DNA of 60,279 nucleotides, taken from an uncultured Fibrobacter sp. GTDB taxonomy: Bacteria; Fibrobacterota; Fibrobacteria; Fibrobacterales; Fibrobacteraceae. This document shows positions 1-7,479 of the stretch, piece by piece (positions within the stretch are counted from its first letter, which is position 1; each line of letters begins with the position of its first letter). Below the pieces are notes generated by a model. That model searched no databases and was not told the DNA's origin. It was given only the letters and a program-made list of their open reading frames with translations. A program made the position numbers and the translations under genes. The DNA lies in assembly GCA_946183925.1 (NCBI GenBank), contig CAMHDS010000007.1, forward strand, positions 1 to 60,279, given 5' to 3'.

Positions 1-29
1 TTTATTTTGAGATAGAATACTTTAGAAAC

Positions 30-422
30 TTAGTCCTTGAGGGTTGCCCAGTCCAGCACACCCTTGCGGAACACGTAGAGGTAGCCCGCTTCCAGGATAA
101 CCAAGAAGCCCAGAAGCACCAGCAAAAGCTCCCAGCCGCCGGCCAGGAACTGCACGGCCCAGGGGTACAGGAATGCCACTTCTAGGTCGAACACCAAGAA
201 CAGCATGGCCACCAGGTAGTATTTGACCGGATAGCGCTCGTTGGCCGTACCTGAAACGTGGGCGAGACCGCACTCGTAGGACGTGCCCTTGATGGCGGTA
301 TCCTTGATTTTGCCCGGGTGCAAGAACCAGTTGGCCAGCAAAAGTGCGGTGGGAATGCAAACCGCCATAATGACCAGGATGGTCACGGCGAAAGTAGTGT
401 CAAAAACCTCTACATTGCTCAT
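30..422 (-). CDS. nuoA: NADH-quinone oxidoreductase subunit A
   Basis: Small membrane subunit of respiratory complex I, part of the proton-pumping membrane arm near the quinone site. The 130-aa protein has three hydrophobic helices (about residues 10-32, 67-90 and 95-118). The family motif YECG (in GTSYECG, about 47-53) sits in the loop after helix 1, and FLVFDLEVAFLYPW around 76-89 is the conserved acidic second helix. Length is normal for NuoA. The stop is 29 bp from the window edge, so the rest of a nuo operon probably continues to the left. It is divergently transcribed from the lipoprotein at 485 across a 62-bp AT-rich gap that contains a TATACT-like -10 on the minus strand (437-442). 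Identification is by family motif and is confident. Confidence 0.95.
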   Translation of the reverse strand: MSNVEVFDTTFAVTILVIMAVCIPTALLLANWFLHPGKIKDTAIKGTSYECGLAHVSGTANERYPVKYYLVAMLFLVFDLEVAFLYPWAVQFLAGGWELLLVLLGFLVILEAGYLYVFRKGVLDWATLKD

Positions 423-484
423 AGTACCGAAAAGATAGTATAATTTTACGTGCTTTTTTTGCCTCTAGAGGTTATATTTAGGTT

Positions 485-1441
485 ATGAGTGCATTGAAAA
501 CGTGGATTCTGTTTTTTGGTGTGGCATTTTTACTTGCCGCTTGTTCGGACGATAGTAGTCCCAATAAGGTAGTTGTCGAAAATGCGGAAGGAGATGGTTC
601 TTCTGAGAATACGGGAGATTCCGATAAATCCGGCGAAAAGGGGTCTTCTGGGTCATCATCAAAACCCAGCTCTGCTGAGACGATAGTCATTAATGGTGGC
701 AAGGACACTATCTATGTAGCTGACGCAGAGGGTAGTCCCTACTACAAGAGTGGGGTATTCTGCTGGACAGAAGGTTGCGAAAAGAATTTTACGAGTGCCT
801 CGTCCCAGGGGGGGAAGTCGTCTTCTTCGGGAACCAATTCCTCGAACAAGTCATCCAATTCCTCGGGCAAGTCTTCTAGTTCCTCTGTAAAGTCATCCAG
901 TTCCAGCGCACCGCCGGTTCCGCCTACTGTGACAGACAAGGATATGACGGACAACCGTGATGGCGTCAAGTACAAGATTGAAAAGATTGGCGATGTCACC
1001 TGGATGGCCGAGAACTTACGGTTCAAGCCGTCATCGGGAACATACTGCGATGCGACGGTGGAAGTGACCAAGCCCGGGCCTGGCGGCGAAACGGAAACGG
1101 TAAATGTCTGTGACCAGTATGGGATGTTCTATACTTCGCTTTCCATGGCGACGGCCGCTTGCCCGTATGGATGGCGCCTCCCCACGAAGGATGAAGTACT
1201 TGCCGCTCTAGAAGCCAAACCTGGCACCTGGTGGACCTTGGGAGGCCGATTCAATTTGGAAAATTCGAAGTATGAAAAGGCGGGGGACGAAGGCCGTTTA
1301 TGGATTCAGACCACCAGTGATGAAAAAAATTGCCTGCAGATTATGAAAAGCGGAGAAAAAGATGTTACTACCGATTACCTGTATGCGGGGGCCAACAAGA
1401 GAGCTTTCCATGCCCGTTGCGTGATGGACGGTAGTAACTAA
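485..1441 (+). CDS. FISUMP-domain lipoprotein
   Basis: Secreted lipoprotein of the Fibrobacter major paralogous (FISUMP) family; molecular function is not known for the family. The signal peptide ends in a lipobox (LLAAC, Cys20). It is followed by a long Ser/Gly/Lys linker (about 21-150) that includes several SSNSSGKSS-like blocks. The C-terminal domain (about 150-316) starts with TDNRDGVKYKIEKIGDVTWMAENL and continues with CDQYGMFYTSLSMATAACPYGWRLPT, the hallmark DG.KY..VKIG...WMAENL and CP.GW.LPT features. It ends in the ARCV motif typical of the family. A terminator follows at 1481. The low-complexity linker probably projects the domain from the outer membrane. Function is inferred only from family and topology. 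Confidence 0.9.
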   Translation: MSALKTWILFFGVAFLLAACSDDSSPNKVVVENAEGDGSSENTGDSDKSGEKGSSGSSSKPSSAETIVINGGKDTIYVADAEGSPYYKSGVFCWTEGCEKNFTSASSQGGKSSSSGTNSSNKSSNSSGKSSSSSVKSSSSSAPPVPPTVTDKDMTDNRDGVKYKIEKIGDVTWMAENLRFKPSSGTYCDATVEVTKPGPGGETETVNVCDQYGMFYTSLSMATAACPYGWRLPTKDEVLAALEAKPGTWWTLGGRFNLENSKYEKAGDEGRLWIQTTSDEKNCLQIMKSGEKDVTTDYLYAGANKRAFHARCVMDGSN

Positions 1442-1480
1442 CATCGTTCTTGTGGATTTAGAAACTGCCCAACATGTCAT

Positions 1481-1507
1481 GCCCGGTTAGACCGGGCTTC
1501 TTTTTTG
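1481..1507 (+). terminator. Intrinsic terminator after the FISUMP gene
   Basis: GCCCGG-TTAG-ACCGGGC stem followed by a T-run (TTCTTTTTT). It is 40 bp after the stop codon. The preceding GTCAT makes it resemble the dispersed GTCATnCCC palindromes seen elsewhere in the window, so a repeat may have been co-opted as a terminator. Confidence 0.75.
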
Positions 1508-1554
1508 TGTGCGTTAAGGTTGTTATGGTCTATGCGAATATTTGCATAAATGCA

Positions 1555-1582
1555 TTGACGAGATAAACTCTTTTTCTATATT
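1555..1582 (+). promoter_or_regulatory. Candidate sigma70 promoter of metY
   Basis: TTGACG, a 16-bp spacer and TATATT, about 140 bp upstream of the metY start. A second TATATTTG-like box lies near 1689, so the actual start site is uncertain. Confidence 0.45.
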
Positions 1583-1642
1583 TGCCTACCGAAATGATAT
1601 GCTAAAGCCGTGTTTCGAAAGACTGAATGGGCTAGAATTATC

Positions 1643-1670
1643 TCTCGTCTCTCGTCTTTCGTCTCTCGTC
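1643..1670. repeat. Heptamer repeat array (4 units)
   Basis: Four consecutive 7-mers: TCTCGTC, TCTCGTC, TTTCGTC, TCTCGTC. This is one of at least nine short heptamer arrays in the window, and it is located between a promoter candidate and metY. Confidence 0.8.
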
Positions 1671-1721
1671 TGACATACCTCACTATCTATATTTGGTTTT
1701 GAAATTAAACAAGAGGCAAAA

Positions 1722-2999
1722 ATGTCCAAGATCGAAACTTTGTGCGTCCAGGGCGGCTGGCAGCCAAAAAACGGCGAACCCCGCGTCCTTCCCATCTACC
1801 AGAGCACCACTTTCAAGTACGAGTCCAGCAACGCCATGGCCGACCTGTTCGACCTGAAGGCCAGCGGCTACTTCTACACGCGCCTGCAGAACCCGACCAA
1901 CGATGCCGTGGCGTCCAAGATTGCGGCCATGGAAGGCGGTGTGGCAGCCATGCTCACGAGTTCCGGTCAGGCGGCGAACTTCTTTGCCGTGTTCAACATC
2001 TGCGAGGCGGGCGACCACTTCATCAGCACCAGCGCCATTTACGGCGGTACGAGCAACCTCTTCAGCGTGACCATGAAGAAGCTCGGTATCGAATGCACGT
2101 TCGTGGACCAGGACGCTAGCGACGAGGAAATCGAGAAGGCTTTCCGCCCGAACACCAAGTGCTTCTTCGGTGAGACGGTGGCAAACCCCGCCGGCAAGAT
2201 TTTGGACCTGGAGCGCTTTGCGAAGCTTGCCCACAAGCACGGCGTGCCGATGATTGTCGATAACACGTTCCCGACTCCGATTCTCTGCCGCCCGATTGAA
2301 TTCGGCGTTGACATCGTGACGCACTCTACCACTAAGTACATGGATGGCCACGCCATGGCCGTGGGTGGCTGCATCGTGGATAGCGGAAACTTTGACTGGG
2401 AAGCCCATCACGACAAGTTCAAAGGCTTAACCGAACCGGACCCGAGCTACCACGGTCTTGCCTACACGAAGGCTTTCGGCAAGGGCGCCTTCATCACGAA
2501 GGCTACGGCCCAGCTCATGCGCGACCTCGGTAGCATCCAGGCTCCGCAGAACGCGTTCCTCCTGAACGTGGGTCTTGAAACGCTTCACCTGCGCATGCCG
2601 CGCCACTGCGAAAACGCTCTCGCCTGTGCGAAGTTCCTGCAGAACCACCCGAAGGTGGCCTGGGTCGACTATGCGGGCCTCGAGGGCAACAAGTACCACG
2701 AACTCGCTAAGAAGCAGTTCAAGGGCGGGCTCCCCTGCGGCGTGCTCACCTTCGGCATCAAGGGTGGCCGCGAAAAGAGCATCCAGTTCATGGACAACCT
2801 CAAGATGATTTGCATTGTGACCCACGTGGCCGACGCCCGCAGCTGCGTGCTGCACCCGGCAAGCCACACCCACCGTCAGCTCAGCGACGAACAGTTGATC
2901 GAGGCAGGCGTCGCTCCGGACCTGATCCGCTTCAGCGTGGGTATCGAGAACGTCGAAGACATCATCGCCGACCTGACTCAGGCCCTAGAGAAGGTGTAA
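1722..2999 (+). CDS. metY: O-acetylhomoserine sulfhydrylase (Cys/Met-metabolism PLP enzyme)
   Basis: PLP-dependent enzyme of the trans-sulfuration family, most likely converting O-acetylhomoserine plus sulfide to homocysteine for methionine synthesis. The 425-aa protein has the family start (TLCVQGGWQP, then PIYQSTTFKY), the substrate/PLP segment YTRLQNPTNDAV, and the Schiff-base lysine in HSTTKYMDGHA (Lys205). The extra ~50-residue insertion after the lysine (around GNFDWEAHHDKFKGLTEPDPSYHG) favours the MetY subgroup over cystathionine gamma-synthase. The start is supported by AGAGG eight bases upstream. A second, divergent MetY lies at 51008-52291. The exact substrate (acetyl or succinyl ester) cannot be decided from sequence. 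Confidence 0.88.
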   Translation: MSKIETLCVQGGWQPKNGEPRVLPIYQSTTFKYESSNAMADLFDLKASGYFYTRLQNPTNDAVASKIAAMEGGVAAMLTSSGQAANFFAVFNICEAGDHFISTSAIYGGTSNLFSVTMKKLGIECTFVDQDASDEEIEKAFRPNTKCFFGETVANPAGKILDLERFAKLAHKHGVPMIVDNTFPTPILCRPIEFGVDIVTHSTTKYMDGHAMAVGGCIVDSGNFDWEAHHDKFKGLTEPDPSYHGLAYTKAFGKGAFITKATAQLMRDLGSIQAPQNAFLLNVGLETLHLRMPRHCENALACAKFLQNHPKVAWVDYAGLEGNKYHELAKKQFKGGLPCGVLTFGIKGGREKSIQFMDNLKMICIVTHVADARSCVLHPASHTHRQLSDEQLIEAGVAPDLIRFSVGIENVEDIIADLTQALEKV

Positions 3000-3042
3000 G
3001 ATATATTGTCACCTTGGAGCCCCATCGGGGCGATAGGGTCCA

Positions 3043-3080
3043 CAAAAAAATCCTCGGTCTAAAACCGAGGAATTTTTTTT
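3043..3080. terminator. Bidirectional intrinsic terminator between metY and gltA
   Basis: Stem TCCTCGGT/ACCGAGGA with a 5-base loop, A-rich on the left and T-rich (eight T) on the right. It sits between convergent genes and can serve both strands. Confidence 0.85.
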
Positions 3081-3085
3081 CACTT

Positions 3086-3110
3086 GTCATGCCCGCCTTG
3101 AGCGGGCATC
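3086..3110. repeat. REP-like palindrome (GTCATGCCCG type)
   Basis: GTCATGCCCGC, a short loop, then GCGGGCATC. It shares the GTCATnCC lead-in and GC stem with copies near 1476, 7278, 13639 and 49413. Confidence 0.55.
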
Positions 3111-3127
3111 TCCTTTAAAGGGACTTT

Positions 3128-4417
3128 TTATCGCTTGTTCCTGTCGATCCAAGGTCTGGCCGTTTCGCCTACGTATATCTGGCGGGGCCTGTTGATCTTG
3201 GAATTCGGGTCGTCATGCATCTCTTTCCAGTGGGCAATCCAGCCGGGCAAGCGGCCGATGGCAAACATCACCGTGAGCATATTGGTCGGAATACCCATGG
3301 CGCGGTAGAGAATGCCCGAATAGAAGTCCACGTTGGGGTAGAGCTTGCGGGCGATAAAGTAGTCGTCCTTCAGGGCGGCTTCTTCTAGCTTCAGCGCGAT
3401 TTCCAGCAACGGGTCGTTGATGTGTTCGTGCTCGAACACCTGGCCCATGAGCTTTTTCAAGACTTTGGCACGGGGGTCGTAACTCTTGTACACCCGGTGG
3501 CCGAATCCAGAAAGACGGAAGGGGTCGTTCTTGTCCTTGGCCTTTTCCATCACCTGTTCGATGGTCATGCCGCTGTTCTGGATACGGAGAAGCGTTTCCA
3601 GAACGGCTTGGTTGGCGCCGCCGTGAAGCGGGCCCCACAGGGCGCAGATGCCGGCGCAGATGCTGGCGTAAAGGTTTGCCTGGGAGCTGCCCACCATACG
3701 CACGGTAGAAGTGGAGCAGTTCTGCTCGTGGTCGGCGTGCACAATCAACAGAGTGTTCAGTGCCTTTTCCATGATGGGGTCCAGGTGGTAGGGCCTGGCC
3801 TTGCTGCTGAACATCATGTTCAAGAAGTTGCTGCAGTAGCTCCGCTCCGCTTCGGGGTAAACGAAGGGTTCGCCGATGCTTGCCTTGTAAGAGAAGGCGG
3901 CGATGGTGCGAATCTTGGAGATGAGGCCCGCGGTGGTCAGCTCAAATGCGCTGGCGATGTTTTCGTCGTCGTAGAAGCGGGGAGTAAAGAGGCCCACGGC
4001 GTTCACGATGGAACTGAGAATGCCCATGGGGTGGGCGCTGGGCGGCATCTCACGGAAAAAGTGCAGCAGGTTTTCGTGGAGCAGTGCGTTTTCGGTAAGC
4101 AACGTGCGGAAATGCCCCAGCTGCTCGGGGTTGGGCAGCTCGCCGTAAATCAGGAGCCATGCGGTTTCGGGGAAGGTGGCCTTTTCGGCCAGGTCCTCGA
4201 TGGAGTAGCCGCGGTAACGGAGAATCCCCTTCTCGCCGTCCACGTAGGTAATGGAACTCTTGGTGCTGCCCGTGTTCAGGTAACCGTAGTCCAGGGTCAC
4301 CAGGCCGGAACTTTTGCGCAAAGTGCTGATGTCGAGACCGTGTTCGTTTTCGGTGCCTTCAACCACGGGGAGTTCGTAACTCTTTCCGTTGTAATTCAAG
4401 GTAGCGTTTTCGGACAT
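3128..4417 (-). CDS. gltA: Citrate synthase
   Basis: Condenses acetyl-CoA and oxaloacetate to citrate in the cytoplasm, the entry step of the TCA branch. The 429-aa protein matches type II (hexameric-type) bacterial citrate synthase in length. Conserved segments in order are LRYRGYSIEDLA (about 86-97), HADHEQN (first active-site His), GPLHGGANQ (second), GFGHRVYK with DPRA, and NVDFYSG, which carries the catalytic Asp. The C-terminus RPRQIYVGE is also typical. It is convergent with metY. The Shine-Dalgarno is strong (GGAGG) but is embedded in a 14-bp palindrome. The aminotransferase gene lies upstream on the same strand, separated by an inverted heptamer-repeat pair. Confidence 0.96.
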   Translation of the reverse strand: MSENATLNYNGKSYELPVVEGTENEHGLDISTLRKSSGLVTLDYGYLNTGSTKSSITYVDGEKGILRYRGYSIEDLAEKATFPETAWLLIYGELPNPEQLGHFRTLLTENALLHENLLHFFREMPPSAHPMGILSSIVNAVGLFTPRFYDDENIASAFELTTAGLISKIRTIAAFSYKASIGEPFVYPEAERSYCSNFLNMMFSSKARPYHLDPIMEKALNTLLIVHADHEQNCSTSTVRMVGSSQANLYASICAGICALWGPLHGGANQAVLETLLRIQNSGMTIEQVMEKAKDKNDPFRLSGFGHRVYKSYDPRAKVLKKLMGQVFEHEHINDPLLEIALKLEEAALKDDYFIARKLYPNVDFYSGILYRAMGIPTNMLTVMFAIGRLPGWIAHWKEMHDDPNSKINRPRQIYVGETARPWIDRNKR

Positions 4418-4419
4418 GA

Positions 4420-4433
4420 TTCCTCCGGAGGAA
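4420..4433 (-). promoter_or_regulatory. Palindrome occluding the gltA ribosome-binding site
   Basis: TTCCTCCGGAGGAA is a perfect 14-bp palindrome directly before the gltA start, and its right arm is the Shine-Dalgarno. In mRNA it could pair between two molecules or weakly within one, so it may modulate initiation. Regulation is inferred. Confidence 0.4.
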
Positions 4434-4520
4434 GTGATTAGTGGTTGGTGATTAGTGGTTAGGATGTATGATCGCGGCGCAGCCGCCTTCTTTTCCCTGT
4501 TGACTAGCCACTAACCACTG
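4433..4520. repeat. Inverted pair of heptamer arrays
   Basis: Left array 4433-4460 is four 7-mers (AGTGATT, AGTGGTT, GGTGATT, AGTGGTT). The right array 4500-4520 is the opposite orientation (TTGACTA, GCCACTA, ACCACTG). CTAACCACT on the right is exactly complementary to AGTGGTTAG on the left. A smaller GCGGC/GCCGC hairpin lies in the loop. The structure fills the whole gap between the aminotransferase gene and gltA. Confidence 0.8.
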
Positions 4521-4521
4521 T

Positions 4522-5814
4522 TTACTTCATCTTCATAACACAATTATAAATATTTTCGAACAGCTTGCCCAGCTTGTCGGTTGGCACGGCGCTGAATGCC
4601 ACGCGGATAAGGCCCGAAAGCATGATGGTACCCGTGCTGTAGTCGCTGATGAGCTTCTGGCGGAGCTGTTCGGCATCTACGCCCTTGGGCTTTACGCACA
4701 TGAAGTATCCGCTATTGCAAGGCATGGCCTCGAAGGCCTCCTTGTATTCGGGGTGGTCGGCCAGCACCTGCTTGATGATGTCGTAGCGCTTCTTGAGGAT
4801 GGCGAACTTTTCGGCCTTCTGCTGCAGGTATTCTTCGCTCTGGAAGGCGGCCAGCAGAATCTTCTGGCTGATGCTGGGGGCGTTACTGATGTTTCCGCGG
4901 ACCGTACCGGCGGCCTTGTCTTCCAGGGCCTTCAGCTGGGCTTCCGTAGCGCCCTTGAAACCGAAACTCATGAACCCGACGCGGAAACCCCACACGTAGT
5001 CTTCCTTGGTGGGGCCGTCCAGCTTCACGGCCAGCAGGTTCTCGCTTGCGTCCAGCACCTTGCTGAACAGGGATTCCTTGGTCACGCCGTCCTCATAGAC
5101 CAGTCCAAAGTAGGCGTCGTCCAGCAGGGCCACCACCTTGTTGCCCGCGTTGGCGCAGTCCGTGAGGATCTTCGCGATTTCGACGGCTTCTTTTTCGGTG
5201 GCGGTATAGCCCGTGGGGTTGTTGGGGAAGTTCAACAGAACCACCTTCTTCTGGCTCTTGCTCTCGGAGAGGGCCTTCTTCAGGGCTTCCGTGTCGAAAC
5301 CGCCGTCCTTGAAGGTGTTGAAGGTCTTGATTTTTGCACCGCAGCTGTTCACGAAGACCAGTTCGTAGTTGTCCCAGTAAAGGTCGGGGATAATCACCTC
5401 GTCGCCCGGATCCAAGAAAAGGTAGCCCGCGCAGCTGATGGCGTGGGTCAGGGCGCAGGTCACAACCGGGTTGCTGAAAGCCTTGCCCGCGAGGCTCGGG
5501 TTCTTGCGGACAATCTGCTCTTTCCAGGCCTTGCGCAGGTCGGGGTTTCCGAAACTGGGAGCGTAGAGGAAGGCCTGCTTGGGCAGGTTCAGGCTCTTGA
5601 GCACGCAGTCGAGAACCAGGGGGCTACCGTCGTCTTCCAGGGCGGTGCCGATGGTGGCGTTGATTTCTTTGCCCTTGGCTTCGGCGCCCTGGCCCAGAAT
5701 GCCCTTGCGGGGGAAGAAGATTGCCTTGCCCCTTTCGGAAAGCATGGAGAGTACGCTGCAGCCGTTTGCGGAAAGTTCCGCGTTGGCCTGTTCTGCGAGA
5801 GGATTGTAGCTCAT
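4522..5814 (-). CDS. PLP-dependent aminotransferase, class I/II fold
   Basis: Cytosolic fold-type I aminotransferase of 430 aa; the amino-acid substrate is not assignable from sequence. Visible motifs are YAPSFGNPDLRKAWKEQI (about 85-102), LNFPNNPTGY (about 197-206, substrate/PLP region), LLDDAYFGLVYED (PLP-binding Asp and Tyr), and KLDGPTKEDYVWGFRVGF (about 267-284), which contains the Schiff-base Lys and the phosphate-binding Arg. The Cys/Ala-rich N-terminus lacks a signal. The gene precedes gltA on the same strand but is separated by an inverted heptamer repeat, so co-transcription is uncertain. The family is certain; the role (for example aspartate/aromatic or alanine type) is open. Confidence 0.85.
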   Translation of the reverse strand: MSYNPLAEQANAELSANGCSVLSMLSERGKAIFFPRKGILGQGAEAKGKEINATIGTALEDDGSPLVLDCVLKSLNLPKQAFLYAPSFGNPDLRKAWKEQIVRKNPSLAGKAFSNPVVTCALTHAISCAGYLFLDPGDEVIIPDLYWDNYELVFVNSCGAKIKTFNTFKDGGFDTEALKKALSESKSQKKVVLLNFPNNPTGYTATEKEAVEIAKILTDCANAGNKVVALLDDAYFGLVYEDGVTKESLFSKVLDASENLLAVKLDGPTKEDYVWGFRVGFMSFGFKGATEAQLKALEDKAAGTVRGNISNAPSISQKILLAAFQSEEYLQQKAEKFAILKKRYDIIKQVLADHPEYKEAFEAMPCNSGYFMCVKPKGVDAEQLRQKLISDYSTGTIMLSGLIRVAFSAVPTDKLGKLFENIYNCVMKMK

Positions 5815-5861
5815 GACCTTAGTCCTGTTAAAAATTCCGAGGCCAAAGATAGAAAAATAGG

Positions 5862-5889
5862 GGCCAGAGGCTAGGGGCTAGAGACTAGC
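5862..5889. repeat. Heptamer repeat array (4 units)
   Basis: GGCCAGA, GGCTAGG, GGCTAGA, GACTAGC in direct succession, upstream of the aminotransferase start. Same 7-bp periodicity as the other arrays, with a different consensus. Confidence 0.75.
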
Positions 5890-5936
5890 GAAAGCGGGAA
5901 AAGGCGTATATTGTCGGTCTAGATGACTGGATTTTT

Positions 5937-6098
5937 TCAATTTTTGAAAAACGGGGACGCTTCAAATTCATTTACCCATTCCTTGACCTTCGCCTGCAAT
6001 AGTTTCTTGTCCGGCAGGTACAGCTCATAGGCGGAGGCGTAAATATTCGCATCTTCGGGCAAAGTCAGCTTCACAAGGGTATCCTTCTTCTCCTTGCA
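5937..6098 (-). pseudogene. C-terminal remnant, probably of a YhcG/DUF1016-type PDDEXK nuclease
   Basis: Reading the minus strand from about 6098 gives KEKKDTLVKLTLPEDANI followed by YASAYELYLPDKKLLQAKVK and ends EASPFFKN. From memory, the LPED...ASxYxLYLP...L pattern resembles the very C-terminal strand/helix of DUF1016 (YhcG-like) PDDEXK nucleases. There is no start codon and no catalytic part. It abuts, in a different frame, the truncated exonuclease-RecQ fragment, consistent with a deletion that joined two neighbouring genes. The family call is a recollection-based inference. Confidence 0.45.
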
Positions 6099-7005
6099 AG
6101 AAGGTGATTGACTTACCTCCGCCCGTAGGGAAAATTGCAAGTAGCGAATCGTTGTTTACCGCAGCTGCTGCAGCCTGCTCCTGTAATGGTTCTCCATCAT
6201 ATGTTCTAAAGTTATCATAGTTGAAAATTTCTTTAAGTTTTTTACGAACATCGAGTTTACTTTCACAATACGTGCAAGCTTTGTGGCAGGGTTTGTTTCG
6301 CAACATGAAAAGGATGTTTTCAACATTGGGATAATTCTTCAGAACCCAGGCCGGTGTTATGGAACGTTTATCCTTTAAATTGATTACCGCCAAAGCGTAA
6401 GCAAGTTCTATGGGATGCTCTGCAACAAAATTATCTATGTCAGCATTTTCGCAAATTGCGCCTTCGAACCGTTTCTTGATTAATTTCGCTGTATTCTTAT
6501 TCTCTGAACCACCCTGGAAAATTCGTAATATTCCCTTTGTCGGAATGCTATATCCAAGGTATTCAAAAAAAGCCTTGAATTCTACGAAATCTTTTAGGAG
6601 ATTGAAAAAAATCTCCTTTAAATCATCATCTAGGGCCTTAAATGCATTAACCTCATCATAGAAGAGGTCCCTAGATTTTTGAGCATCAAGCAAAGGGTTG
6701 TTCAATGCGTCACTGAGGATTTTTTCGTCTTTCAGAAGTTTGTGGCTTGGCCTCATGGGGAACATTAAAGGCGATAAATAAAGAGTGTCAATCACCTTCT
6801 TTTTCCCTAAATCCAGATGCGCCAGATACTTCAAATCATGGTTTAAGACATTGTGACCGCCGATGAATTCAGCGTCTTTTGCGAAATTAAAGAAGTCTCC
6901 TTGACTAGGGGTATGGATTTCTGCATCAAAATCATTAACAGCACCAAGATCCAAAATCTTGTTGCTAGATGTTGAAACCTCTATATCAACAAAAACAATA
7001 CTCAC
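6025..7005 (-). pseudogene. Truncated exonuclease-RecQ helicase (N-terminal ~300 residues only)
   Basis: N-terminal fragment colinear with the intact 1648-aa protein at 53654-58600. It has a DEDD-type exonuclease start (VDIEV, acidic residues 7 and 9), GHNVLNHD, MRPSHKLLKDE, a Cys cluster (CHKACTYC), then FPTGGGKSITF, the RecQ Walker A, at residues 292-302 (294 onward in the intact paralog). The homology breaks immediately after Walker A, and the frame runs into 24 unrelated codons that overlap another gene remnant. All helicase motifs after motif I are missing, so ATPase function is lost; the exonuclease domain could still be made. AT-rich base use differs from the neighbouring housekeeping genes. 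Confidence 0.8.
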
Positions 7006-7141
7006 TGACGTGAAAACTACATAAAAAAAGCCTATAAAGAGCGCAAAAAAGCCAAATTGTATAAGTTATCACAGAATTTGCAACAACATCTTGAGAATTA
7101 TCGGAGATTTGAGTAGTTGTACGCGCCCTAACTGCACAAGA

Positions 7142-7349
7142 GCCGGGGCGTTGCGGGGCCGGCGTCTGAGGCCCCACCTTGGTGGCCATGCGCACTAAGG
7201 AGCAGGCTCCTAAGCGCTGCCCGCCCGCAGAGGGGGTGTCCGGAAGACCCGGGGAGTGTGGCCATGGATGAATCGATGATCCCGGCACGGAGGCCGGGAT
7301 GACATCGGGGCCACCGAGCCGGGGCTGCAGGCAGGGGGAGGCTTCCCCC
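7142..7349. repeat. GC-rich hairpin repeat element, copy A (with internal insert)
   Basis: Begins GGGGCGTTGCGGGG and GGCGTCTGAGGCCCC, and ends with the palindrome GGGGGAGGCTTCCCCC (7334-7349). It shares both ends, in the same orientation, with copy B at 9724-9806, but carries extra internal segments including a REP-like palindrome at 7278-7303. The 400-bp gap between 7006 and 7404 otherwise holds only AT-rich sequence at its left side, with no gene I can support. Confidence 0.75.
7278..7303. repeat. REP-like palindrome (GATCCCGGC...GCCGGGATGAC)
   Basis: GATCCCGGC, loop, GCCGGGATGAC. It is nearly identical to the one at 13639-13665, and is nested in GC-rich element A. Confidence 0.65.
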
Positions 7350-7479
7350 GTCCAGGGTCGTCATAAGTCCTCGCTGGGGTTTTGTTAAAACACTGTCGGC
7401 GGCGATGAAAATCGCAATTTGTACCTCCATTACCGATGCAGCATGTTCATTATCGTGCAATTTAGGTATATTGAAAGCC

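Noticed and set aside
3422..5874. Long plus-strand frames across gltA and the aminotransferase gene
   Set aside because: They are opposite-strand shadows of two genes with complete catalytic motifs.
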